Source: Pedobacter chinensis (GTDB lineage Bacteria > Bacteroidota > Bacteroidia > Sphingobacteriales > Sphingobacteriaceae). Taken from it: a stretch of 64,000 nucleotides of DNA. How positions within the stretch are numbered: position 1 is the stretch's first letter; each line of letters begins with the position of its first letter. Both the position numbers and the translations under genes were made by a program. Shown one piece after another: positions 54,290 through 61,561 of this stretch. The stretch is from assembly GCF_003339865.1 (NCBI RefSeq), contig NZ_QPKV01000002.1:558001-622000 (forward strand), given 5' to 3'. The notes under the pieces were generated by a model. It was not told the origin of the DNA and searched no databases. It was given only the letters and a program-made list of their open reading frames with translations.

Positions 54290-55450
54290 TTAATAGTTAT
54301 ACAATAGCGAACACAATTCGTCTAACAAGGCAAAAAGACGGTTTTCAAAATCAAGGTTGGTTGCGGTTATTTCGCTACCGTCAAAGGTTTTGTGAATGGT
54401 AGGTTCTTCCATTGTTCCGCACTCGTTAAATTCATTGTTGATACTATCGGTAAGGTTTTCATATAACCAACCTTTAGTGTCTGCTGTAAAAGAAATGTAC
54501 TTTTCCATTCCGATAGCTTCATTTTCGTAATCATCGTTATAAGGGTCTTGTTCGGGTATGGGTGCATTTCTGAAAATACTTGCTGTCGGATATTCCGTAT
54601 AAAGGGCAAAGGCATTAGAAGCTATCTGCCAACATTCGTTGTCAAATGTATTACGGCTTTTGAAACGGCTTAAACGCTGTTCAAATACCGTTAAATTGAT
54701 GCGGTTATATAGTTTCTGTTCTATATTGTCGCCAATTTGCTCCGCCTTGTTCAACTCATTTTTGTAGGTATCTGTTTCTTCTGTTTCGTAATCATCCTCT
54801 ATCCAATCTTTGTGCATTTCGTAGAGCCAATACAAATAGCTGTTTTCCTGTCTGTAATAAGGAATGTCGGCAATGTGATAGAGGTAACTGCAAACTGAAA
54901 TCAACAATTGGGCGTTCTTTTTATGCTTCGTATTGTGCAACATTTTAAAAAGTGGCAGGATTGGAATATAATAAAGGGTTGTGCCTGTATCATATCTTTC
55001 CTCACTCACAAAATAGGTTTTCTTACTGTCCTGTATCAATTTGAAATTATCCCAATTTGCATTGGTACGTTTTAGTTTGGCTTCAATATCCCACATACCC
55101 AAAGCAATATTGTACGGAAATTTAAAATCTTTGGTATTCATTGTTTCAATGCTGTAATGCTCGGCAAGATTGGAAAGGGACTTGTAAAAATCCCTCTCCG
55201 TTTTTGCGGTTTCCTTAAAAGCCTGTACGGTTTTCGTTTCTTTCAGTTTAGGCAGGAATACCGATTTTAAAAAACCATTGGTAGCATTGCAATCGGTACG
55301 GATTTCTGCTTGTCTTTCCGCACTTCGTTTGCATCTTTTGGTCTTTGCATCCAATGGGCAAACTCGCTCAACTGTCGGTGCAATTGCCGTTGGCGTTTCT
55401 GTTCGGGTATGCTGATAGTTCCCGATATGATGTTGCGTTGCATAATTCAT
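54290..55450 (-). CDS. PRTRC-cluster protein, F-like position
   Basis: A 386-residue soluble, mixed-composition protein between PRTRC B and PRTRC C. I do not recognise a specific domain. It is rich in aromatic residues and acidic stretches, with no obvious catalytic motif. Cassette order suggests protein F or an element-specific replacement. It is 12 bp upstream of gene B and 17 bp downstream of gene C in the same direction, so it is almost certainly part of the operon. Confidence 0.55.
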   Translation of the reverse strand: MNYATQHHIGNYQHTRTETPTAIAPTVERVCPLDAKTKRCKRSAERQAEIRTDCNATNGFLKSVFLPKLKETKTVQAFKETAKTERDFYKSLSNLAEHYSIETMNTKDFKFPYNIALGMWDIEAKLKRTNANWDNFKLIQDSKKTYFVSEERYDTGTTLYYIPILPLFKMLHNTKHKKNAQLLISVCSYLYHIADIPYYRQENSYLYWLYEMHKDWIEDDYETEETDTYKNELNKAEQIGDNIEQKLYNRINLTVFEQRLSRFKSRNTFDNECWQIASNAFALYTEYPTASIFRNAPIPEQDPYNDDYENEAIGMEKYISFTADTKGWLYENLTDSINNEFNECGTMEEPTIHKTFDGSEITATNLDFENRLFALLDELCSLLYNY

Positions 55451-55467
55451 CGTTTTTGATTTTTGGT

Positions 55468-55686
55468 TTAACCTTTCGTTCCCATTACGCTTTCAAATTT
55501 GTATTCTACCGCATCATCTTTGATTTGTGGTGCGGATACTTTTGCGGTTGTAAGTATCGGGTACATATTGGCGTAAAAATTCATTACTGCTTCCACACTC
55601 CAACGTGGTTCGGGGTCGGTCAGTCTGATGTCCTGTCCTTTATCTTTGAGTATAAAAACTCGTTCTAATCGCGTTGCTAATAACAT
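55468..55686 (-). CDS. PRTRC-system protein C (ubiquitin-like)
   Basis: A 72-residue protein matching the PRTRC C family, which belongs to the prokaryotic ubiquitin-like group (Prok_Ub). It starts with the strand pattern LERVFILKDKGQDIRLTDP, then PRWSVEAVMNFYANMYPILTTAK, and ends in FESVMGTKG. A C-terminal glycine, as seen here, is the residue that E1 enzymes activate. This makes it the probable substrate of the ThiF protein in the same operon. Confidence 0.82.
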   Translation of the reverse strand: MLLATRLERVFILKDKGQDIRLTDPEPRWSVEAVMNFYANMYPILTTAKVSAPQIKDDAVEYKFESVMGTKG

Positions 55687-55704
55687 ACTATTCGTTTTTA
55701 ATCG

Positions 55705-56325
55705 TTAATATTCTGTTTCTTCTTCCTCTACTTCATCAATGGGATAATCTGCCGTAACTTCTTCCGCTTGTTTTGGCTCTTGCGGTTCGGGTGTTGGTTC
55801 GTCCATTGCTCCGAATAGGCTCGGTGTAGCGAATTTGTCGGACAATGATGTTTTGCGTTTGCGTATTTCGTCCGCTTTTTCGGGAAACTCGGTAATGTCG
55901 GGTACTTTAATCCACGCTTCACGGAACTTGCCCTCTTTTTCGAGTTCGTCCACTTTTGCCATACCGTCTTTGTATTTTTTGTCTTTGGCTTCTTTTTCCT
56001 TTTTGGCTTTCTCGGTTTTTTCTTTCTCCATTGCCGATTGCTTTTTGACTTCTTCCATTTGTTTTAGGAACTTTTCCATATCCACCATTACACCCGAAAC
56101 GGTTTTGACAGGTGCTTTTATCTGCTCAAAAAATCCCTCGTCAAACTCTTGGGGTGTGGCGTTGAACGTCAATGGGGGAATGAGGTTTTTGGCACTATCT
56201 CCGCATTGCTCGTTATTGAGCAATACCGATACGATTAGGTTATTTTCTGCTCCTTTGGAAATGTTCAGTTGCAATACTCCTGTAAAATCCAACTGCTGTA
56301 TCTGATTGAAAAAATTTGTGTTCAT
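55705..56325 (-). CDS. PRTRC-system protein E
   Basis: A 206-residue protein. The first ~90 residues form a beta-rich unit (FTGVLQLNISKGAENNLIVS, IPPLTFNATPQEFDEGFF), typical of PRTRC E. A highly charged coiled coil of K/E repeats follows (~95-135), then a short conserved patch (FREAWIKVPDI) and an acidic tail. It lies 18 bp upstream of gene C and begins the recognisable PRTRC genes. Its role in the cassette is unknown. Confidence 0.78.
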   Translation of the reverse strand: MNTNFFNQIQQLDFTGVLQLNISKGAENNLIVSVLLNNEQCGDSAKNLIPPLTFNATPQEFDEGFFEQIKAPVKTVSGVMVDMEKFLKQMEEVKKQSAMEKEKTEKAKKEKEAKDKKYKDGMAKVDELEKEGKFREAWIKVPDITEFPEKADEIRKRKTSLSDKFATPSLFGAMDEPTPEPQEPKQAEEVTADYPIDEVEEEETEY

Positions 56326-56337
56326 TGCTCTTAAATT

Positions 56338-56526
56338 TTAATGTGTTGTTACTTGTTCTTTGATTGCTGTTAGTTTCTCGTACATATCCGTCCAATAGGC
56401 TTTTTGCCTTTTGTCAAACTCCGAAAAACTTTTGTCTTTGTGCCTGTATTCCTTGTAGTCTGCCGTTATTCTTATGGCTTCGTCAAGGTCTGTTACTTCA
56501 ATTAGGCAACCGTTTAAATCTGTTAT
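56338..56526 (-). pseudogene. Small conserved-type ICE gene with a broken start
   Basis: A 62-codon frame of protein-like character (CLIEVTDLDEAIRITADYKE, later FSEFDKRQKAYWTDMYEKL) resembling the small proteins found at this spot in related ICEs. No normal start codon is in place. The only upstream ATG (56530-56532) is followed at once by TAA, which looks like a one-base change that moved the start out of frame. It could be a pseudogene or start at a rare ATA or ATT codon. Confidence 0.45.
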
Positions 56527-56542
56527 TTACATTGCTATCCTG

Positions 56543-56881
56543 TTAATTTTTGATTTCTGCTATTTGGTCAATTCTGCCGTAAACAATGCTTTTAAGACTT
56601 GTTTTGTCGGGGGCATTGTATTCGTGCCAACTGTCGTACTGCTTAACCAAATAGGTTTTCAGCACATCCTCAAACCCAAACCGATAACCCTGCAAGGGAA
56701 CTGCTTTTTTGAAAAAGGCATTTCGGTTTACGGCTTCTGCAAGCCAATTTTTCTCGGCTCTGTTCATCTTTTCGCCCTTGTTCAGTTTTTCCCTTAACAC
56801 GTACACTTTAGCGTATTGCAGGGATTGTAATTCGGGTACATCGTGACGGACAAACTTTGTGGCTATTGTTTCAGTTTTCAT
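56543..56881 (-). CDS. Unrecognised 112-residue ICE protein
   Basis: A small basic, helical protein (KLNKGEKMNRAEKNWLAEAV) that I do not recognise beyond its style, which matches small genes of plasmid maintenance blocks. It overlaps the upstream Api92-like gene by 4 bp (ATGA), so its translation is coupled. No catalytic or membrane features are visible. Confidence 0.6.
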   Translation of the reverse strand: MKTETIATKFVRHDVPELQSLQYAKVYVLREKLNKGEKMNRAEKNWLAEAVNRNAFFKKAVPLQGYRFGFEDVLKTYLVKQYDSWHEYNAPDKTSLKSIVYGRIDQIAEIKN

Positions 56882-57381
56882 TGTGCTTGGTTTAAAAGTT
56901 GATGATTTTTAATTTTCCGCTCCAACAAGGTTTCCAATATTTCACAGTCGCTACCGTATTCCTCACCCTCGAAATGATAGATGTCGGTTTCTTCTTCAAA
57001 CTGATAGGCTTCAAAATCCTCATCTTCCAAATAAATATCTGTGAGTAGCTTGTCATAGAATGTTGACTTACCATATACACCATTTCCCAATTCCTCATAG
57101 TCCTGTACAAAATCAACTTCGTACTGTTCTGCTATCTTTTTCAAAACTTCGGTATTGGGCGACCATTTTGTTTCGTATTGAAAAATCCCTTTATCTCCCT
57201 CGTTCCAATAGATGTTGAAGAAATAACCGCCATTGTTGTCCTCTACGAAATCGGGCAATTGTCCGCATTCTTCTTTTTTCTGTTTTTCAGCCATTGCCTT
57301 GAATAGCTGTTGTATCTGTTCGATTGCTTCGGGTCTTCCCTCGAAAACAACCGCATTGTTACACCAATTTGCCATAATCAA
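56878..57381 (-). CDS. Api92-like / DUF1281-like small protein
   Basis: A 167-residue protein beginning MANWCNN (after an alternative upstream Met), the hallmark of the Api92/DUF1281 (YubB-like) family found in phages and conjugative elements. The body alternates short strands and helices, consistent with a ferredoxin-like fold, and includes GGYFFNIYWNEGDKGIFQYE. The function of the family is unknown. It is coupled to the next gene by a 4-bp overlap. Confidence 0.78.
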   Translation of the reverse strand: MIMANWCNNAVVFEGRPEAIEQIQQLFKAMAEKQKKEECGQLPDFVEDNNGGYFFNIYWNEGDKGIFQYETKWSPNTEVLKKIAEQYEVDFVQDYEELGNGVYGKSTFYDKLLTDIYLEDEDFEAYQFEEETDIYHFEGEEYGSDCEILETLLERKIKNHQLLNQAQ

Positions 57382-57396
57382 ATGTTTTATTGTTAG

Positions 57397-57771
57397 TTAA
57401 TCTTCTGCGGTATAAACCCCATTTACATAGTAGCCGTGCGACTTTTCCCAAAGGCGTATTAAACCGTCCGTATCTATGTAGAAATGCTCTGTACGATTGC
57501 AGTAAATAATAAATATGCTTTCGTCTTTGTGCTTCTTTTCAAGGCTCTTGGCTCTCGCCCGACTTTTTGCTTCCCCAATTGTTGTTGCTTTCATATCCTG
57601 CTGTCTTGTATCGTTAAAAATTTCTACTATACCCACAATGGCACATTCGGGACAACCCTCTGCGGTTGTTATCTGCTGTATAGCTCCCTGCTTTCCGCTT
57701 AGTGATACTACTCTGAGCGTTGTTGTGCCTGTGTCGTGTTTCAGCGTTGCTTTATATATTCCTATTGTCAT
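57397..57771 (-). CDS. Unrecognised 124-residue protein
   Basis: A small soluble protein of alternating strand pattern (TIGIYKATLKHDTGTTTLRVVSL) with a CPECAIVGIVEIF segment containing two cysteines three residues apart, which could bind metal but is not a full zinc motif. Not recognised. It sits between the DUF932 gene and the Api92-like gene and is in the same direction with normal spacing. Confidence 0.55.
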   Translation of the reverse strand: MTIGIYKATLKHDTGTTTLRVVSLSGKQGAIQQITTAEGCPECAIVGIVEIFNDTRQQDMKATTIGEAKSRARAKSLEKKHKDESIFIIYCNRTEHFYIDTDGLIRLWEKSHGYYVNGVYTAED

Positions 57772-57787
57772 TGTTTTAGTTTATAGT

Positions 57788-57815
57788 AGGCTACCACCGA
57801 TTAAGGCGGTAGCCT
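57788..57815 (-). terminator. Hairpin between the DUF932 and 57397 genes
   Basis: AGGCTACC pairs perfectly with GGTAGCCT across a 12-base loop. It has no strong T-run, so it may be a processing site, attenuator or weak terminator rather than a full stop. Confidence 0.45.
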
Positions 57816-57823
57816 GTTGTTAT

Positions 57824-58897
57824 TTAATTAAGGTTTAGGATTTCCGCACCTTCCGAAGCAAAGGCGGTACACAATTCAAATGCTTTCTGTGATTTGAGTT
57901 GAGCCGTTCCACCTAAAACAATGGATTGTAGTTTGGCTTCGTTGTCTTTGTAACTGCGTACATTTTGGAAGTAGCCTGTAACAGCGTTGTACGCTCCGAA
58001 CAAAGTGCCTTTGGTGGTGTCCATTTGTTGGGTATCGCTTGTCATTGCATAGAGAAAAGCATTATCAACGGTGTTTTTGAACACGGTGGACATTTCATCC
58101 TCCGCACCTTTTTGGATAAGGTCAAGCGTTTCCTTGTTTGGACAAAGTGCCAATTGGATTAGTTTTCTTACTTCTTTATCTGTGGCTCTTACCTTTGTCC
58201 AATCATTAAAAATGCCCTCTAATTGGTCGCTCAATGTGTTTGCCAATCCCATAATCTTGTGGGCGTTCTCAATACGCTGTTTTGCTCCCGAAGTATGTTT
58301 GATACGGACAACATTGGTCATAGTACGTAAAGAAGCATTAAGGGTGTTTTGGCAAACGATACGGATAGGTGTAAACGCTGCCGTAATACTTCCGCTACCA
58401 TCGTGCGAAGTGGTAAGGAAAATGTATTTTTCGGTTACATCATCGCCATTGCCTACACGGATATAGTCGGGCAATTTGGCTGTGATAAAAATGCGTTCTC
58501 CTTTGCCTAATGCTCCTGCGGTTTCGTATAGAATACCCTCACCACCGCCTACAATAGCATCAAAGAAATTAAAGGCTTCACGGTTTTGTACGATATGGTA
58601 ATCTTTACCCACTACGCCCAATACAGTATTGTTATCGGTGCGAATGTTGGCAAAATAGTTGGGCACTTCCAATTCGCTACTGCCTATTTCTATGCCGTTG
58701 GCTGTTTCGATAATGTCCGAACCTTTGGTAAATAGTGGGGATTTTACGACTTCGTAATCTAACCCAGCGTGTTTGATTGCTTCCTCGCTCGTTGGGTATT
58801 GCTCCACGATTTGCCCCAAACCGTGCCACGCTTTTTGCTGTACTGAAAAGAAACTGTGCTTTCCTGTTCTCTCATTGAAATAAATATTATGTGCCAT
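57824..58897 (-). CDS. DUF932 (phage/plasmid-like TIGR03299) protein
   Basis: A 357-residue protein of the DUF932 family. The N terminus contains WHGLGQIVEQYPTSEEAI, and later KDYHIVQNREAFNFFDAIVG and ITAAFTPIRIVCQNTLNASL, all typical of this group on phages and plasmids. The function is unestablished; a role in DNA replication or protection has been suggested by its regular association with ssb. It is downstream of ssb in this element. Confidence 0.88.
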   Translation of the reverse strand: MAHNIYFNERTGKHSFFSVQQKAWHGLGQIVEQYPTSEEAIKHAGLDYEVVKSPLFTKGSDIIETANGIEIGSSELEVPNYFANIRTDNNTVLGVVGKDYHIVQNREAFNFFDAIVGGGEGILYETAGALGKGERIFITAKLPDYIRVGNGDDVTEKYIFLTTSHDGSGSITAAFTPIRIVCQNTLNASLRTMTNVVRIKHTSGAKQRIENAHKIMGLANTLSDQLEGIFNDWTKVRATDKEVRKLIQLALCPNKETLDLIQKGAEDEMSTVFKNTVDNAFLYAMTSDTQQMDTTKGTLFGAYNAVTGYFQNVRSYKDNEAKLQSIVLGGTAQLKSQKAFELCTAFASEGAEILNLN

Positions 58898-58945
58898 TTT
58901 GATAAAATTTTGATGTTAAAAAATGATTGAATACTCGTTTAGTTG

Positions 58946-59338
58946 TTAGAATGGTAGGTCGTCCTCTGTTCCCTCTGTTGTAAATCCGTTGCTTTCAGAT
59001 TGTGCAGTAGCCTGTACGGTTTCGGCTCTGTTTCCACCTCCGTGCAGTTTGATTTGTGAGGTATGGAAATTCAGACCTGCTTTTGCTTCGCCCTCTTTGT
59101 TTACCCACGCTCTCGGACTTACTCGTCCTGTGAGTTCTACCAAAGTGCCTTTTGTCAGTAGCCTTGCCACGTTTGCGGTTATCCAATAGGCACAATCGAA
59201 GTAGGTGGTTTGCTCTACTCGTTCGCCCTGTTTGTTCCGATAGCTGTCGTTTACCGCTACTGAAAAGTTTACTACCTGTTTTTCGTTCGACAATGTGCGT
59301 ACTTCCGCATTTCTTGTCAGTCTTCCTGTAATGTTCAT
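58946..59338 (-). CDS. ssb: Single-stranded DNA-binding protein
   Basis: A 130-residue SSB with an OB fold: MNITGRLTRNAEVRTLSN start, FSVAVNDSYR and a C-terminal acidic tail ending DDLPF, which is the conserved tip that recruits partner proteins. It lacks the long glycine-rich linker of host SSB, as is usual for plasmid-type copies. It should coat the single strand produced in conjugation or replication. Upstream lies a large hairpin region. Confidence 0.93.
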   Translation of the reverse strand: MNITGRLTRNAEVRTLSNEKQVVNFSVAVNDSYRNKQGERVEQTTYFDCAYWITANVARLLTKGTLVELTGRVSPRAWVNKEGEAKAGLNFHTSQIKLHGGGNRAETVQATAQSESNGFTTEGTEDDLPF

Positions 59339-59472
59339 CTTCTTTGATTTTTAGTTATTGATTTCGATTTGATTTTTTTTGATTTATTCGGCAATGGGAG
59401 GAGGTGCTGTTTCGTTTCATTACCATTTTCAATGCTTTTAATCTTCGTATCTGACATTTTTTTTATTCGTTT

Positions 59473-59664
59473 AAAGAGCCGGAGTATGCTATGTTTCGTT
59501 TCACGAGCATAAAAGGTTCGGGTTTAGCCGACACAAGGTTTTGGAAAACAAATACTACCCAAGGGGTGGAGATTTTTTTCCAAACTTGCGTGACCTTTTG
59601 TCGGCGTTAAGAACACGGAAATACCTTTGCTCTTGAAATGGGACAAAAAAGCATACGGCACTTT
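59473..59664 (+). ncRNA. Putative ~190-nt long-hairpin RNA or single-strand origin
   Basis: Many arms pair in order from the outside to a terminal loop: AAAGAGCCG/CGGCACTTT; GTATGC/GCATAC; TGTTTCGTTTCA (59492) / TGAAATGGGACA (ending 59645); GAGCA/TGCTC; AAAGGT/ACCTTT; GCCGACACAAGGT (59527) / ACCTTTTGTCGGC (ending 59605); TTTGGAAAA/TTTTCCAAA; CTACCC/GGGTGG. Several pairs are G-T on the plus strand and would be A-C on the other, so the plus-strand molecule folds better. It may be a non-coding RNA, or a folded single-strand origin used on transferred DNA, since ssb is adjacent. Confidence 0.5.
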
Positions 59665-59740
59665 GGATAAAAACTATTGTGGAAGCCTAAGAAGATGGCA
59701 TTGGAAAATGGTTCGTAGTGATTTGAAATAACACTTCCAA

Positions 59741-59926
59741 TTAGCTGGATTGATAAATGTTTTTTTTCTGTGTGGCTTTGACAGCCACATTACCAGGGAT
59801 TTTAAAAATGTTGTAAATGGCTTTAGCGGAGATGGAGCATTTTTCAAATGGCTGTTTCAGAAGTAGCCGAAAAAACTCTTTTACAGTGAGGGAATAGGAA
59901 AGCGGTAAATGTGCTTTGGCTATCAA
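59741..59926 (-). CDS. Doubtful 61-residue frame between ssb and integrase
   Basis: A frame with fair amino-acid composition (HLPLSYSLTVKEFFRLLLKQ), but without a recognised relative and inside a region rich in repeats. It could be a small real gene, a fragment of a lost gene, or chance. Listed with low confidence so that the stretch is not taken as empty. Confidence 0.25.
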   Translation of the reverse strand: MIAKAHLPLSYSLTVKEFFRLLLKQPFEKCSISAKAIYNIFKIPGNVAVKATQKKNIYQSS

Positions 59927-59938
59927 AAAGTTTGGGCA

Positions 59939-59966
59939 AAAAAAAACAGAGCCGTCAAGCTCTGTT
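59939..59966 (-). terminator. Rho-independent terminator of the integrase gene
   Basis: On the minus strand AACAGAGC pairs perfectly with GCTCTGTT around a six-base loop and is followed by a run of Ts (the A-run at 59939-59946 on the plus strand). It lies 22 bp past the integrase stop codon. Confidence 0.88.
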
Positions 59967-59988
59967 CTATAAGTTGTGTTGGATTTAA

Positions 59989-61242
59989 TTAAATAGCTAC
60001 CGTTAAAAACGCATCTTCCATAGCCTTAAACTTAGGCGAAACCAAATCCATATCCCTGCTGATTTTTTGGCTGGTAATCTTTGCATAAATCTGTGTAGTA
60101 GAAATATTTTTATGCCCCATCATTTTGCTAAGGCTTTCAAGCGGTACACCCTCTGTTAAGAACATTGTTCCGAAAGTATGCCTTGCCGTGTGGAAAGTTA
60201 CTTTTTGTTCCGTAATAATTTCTGCTTTCTCAATCAATTTACCAACGTGAGTATTGCAGGTCGCATTGGTCGGAACCGGAAAGATAAATTCATTACGGGT
60301 TGCACCCTGATACTTTTCAATGATGCGTTTCGGGATTTCCATTAACCGAACATTGGAAGCAACATCTGATTTCTTTCTCCTGCTGATAATCCACTGATGA
60401 CCGTCAAAGAAAGATTGAATATTGTTCCTTGTCAATTTTTTAATATCCGCATAAGCAAGCCCGGTGAAACAACTGAAAATAAACAGGTCTTTTACAAGTT
60501 CGTACCGTGGGTGTGACGGCATACACATCATCAATTTTTCTACGTCTTCTTTTAGAATATAACCCCTGTCGGTTTCTTCCATACTAATTTCGTAATCCTG
60601 AAACGGATTATTACGTATCAAGCCCTTCTTAATAGCTAACTCCACCAGACTTAATACAGGCATTGTGTAAACCCAAACCGTATTATGTGCACACTGTAAA
60701 TCGTACCGGAGGTAAAAATCAAACTCACGGATAAAATCGGCAGTCAATTCCCGAAAAGCCATATCATCACGATGATAGCGTTCTTTTATAAACGTGCTAA
60801 GATGGTTGTAAACTGTGATGTACTTATTATAGGTGCTTTCAGACCGTTCTTCTTTTTCGACCAATTTTTTAAAATCTTCATTTTGGTCGTTGAACACTTT
60901 CAATATGGCATCATCCATTACACCAACACCCAAAAACGAAAGTTTTACTTTCTGTGCGGTTGCAAAGCCCTCGTGCTTCAGCATATCTTCGTATATTTTG
61001 TCGATACGCCCACGTATGTTGTCCAGCTTTTTGTTAATGCCCAAAGCTGTGGCACTCTTGCCTTCAACTCTTCCGTATTTTAAATCCCAATTGTTAGGGT
61101 CAATTTCTAACTTTGTTCCCAAAGTTTTAGCTGTTCCATCAATGGTAATACGTGCCATAATCGGGGCGTTACCATTCTTTTTCAGTTCGTTCTTTTTCAA
61201 ATAGAAAAGCAGTTTGAACGTCGATTTTTTTGTCTGCTCCAT
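59989..61242 (-). CDS. int: Tyrosine recombinase, ICE integrase
   Basis: A 417-residue site-specific recombinase. An N-terminal arm-binding region and a SAM-like core-binding domain (KLVEKEERSESTYNKYITVY) precede the catalytic domain. Catalytic residues are visible as H351-x-x-R354 (HTARHTF), H377 (GHKN) and the nucleophile Y386 (STTQIYAKI). The first catalytic arginine, expected in TGLRxxE-type context, is replaced: the sequence is TGLAYADI, with A263. CTnDOT-type integrases are known to lack this arginine, so it supports family membership rather than inactivation. It lies at the right edge of the element and reads inward. Confidence 0.93.
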   Translation of the reverse strand: MEQTKKSTFKLLFYLKKNELKKNGNAPIMARITIDGTAKTLGTKLEIDPNNWDLKYGRVEGKSATALGINKKLDNIRGRIDKIYEDMLKHEGFATAQKVKLSFLGVGVMDDAILKVFNDQNEDFKKLVEKEERSESTYNKYITVYNHLSTFIKERYHRDDMAFRELTADFIREFDFYLRYDLQCAHNTVWVYTMPVLSLVELAIKKGLIRNNPFQDYEISMEETDRGYILKEDVEKLMMCMPSHPRYELVKDLFIFSCFTGLAYADIKKLTRNNIQSFFDGHQWIISRRKKSDVASNVRLMEIPKRIIEKYQGATRNEFIFPVPTNATCNTHVGKLIEKAEIITEQKVTFHTARHTFGTMFLTEGVPLESLSKMMGHKNISTTQIYAKITSQKISRDMDLVSPKFKAMEDAFLTVAI

Positions 61243-61561
61243 AACTCAAATGTTTAATGTTTAAAATTAAATTACATTGAGTTACAAGGAAATATAAAAA
61301 TGGGTGCAAAACGCTGAAATATAATCAGTTAAGTTATATAGTTGCCTTTATCAATCGGTAACGAATTAGTAACCTAACCTTGTCGTTTTAAGCCCAAAAC
61401 CTATCAGACACCGAGTTCCAAACTAAGACTACTATTTTATAAAGCATTGTATAGCAACGGTTCTAACCGTTTTGCTTACTTTTGCTTTTTACTAATCTTT
61501 TTTAATGAAAATAAAAAGCTAATGTTAACTTCAAACCCAATAAAAAATCATTCTTCGCATT
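61243..61561. other. Element right end and chromosome junction
   Basis: 319 bp between the integrase start and the oxidoreductase gene. It holds a perfect palindrome AACGGTT-CT-AACCGTT (61456-61471) and the candidate core site described separately. I see no tRNA gene. The boundary between element and chromosome should lie within this stretch. Confidence 0.6.
61476..61485 (+). other. Candidate attachment-site core (right end)
   Basis: TTACTTTTGC fits the 10-bp pattern GTANNTTTGC used by CTnDOT-type integrases at all but the first position. It also contains TACTTTTG, a -7-type promoter box, so the element may have integrated into the promoter of the oxidoreductase gene. The left junction is not in the window, so the direct repeat cannot be confirmed. 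Confidence 0.4.

Larger units (their letters stand above)
59339..59988. other. 650-bp intergenic region between ssb and the integrase gene
   Basis: Contains a ~190-nt imperfect inverted repeat (59473-59664), a small doubtful minus-strand frame (59741-59926), a GTGGCT/AGCCAC palindrome near 59773 and the integrase terminator at its right end. The word CTTTGACAGCCAC near 59777 is also found in array site 6, but only one unit is present. No other gene was recognised. Confidence 0.6.

Noticed and set aside
59473..59664. Long inverted repeat as a miniature insertion element
   Set aside because: There are no flanking target duplications, and the repeat is a multi-stem hairpin with internal bulges rather than terminal repeats around a central unit.
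59473..59664. Long inverted repeat as a retron msr-msd
   Set aside because: No reverse transcriptase gene is adjacent or anywhere in the window.
61243..61561. tRNA gene as the integration target
   Set aside because: No cloverleaf or conserved TTCRANYC-type T-loop could be found near the integrase. The core fits a promoter-like site instead.
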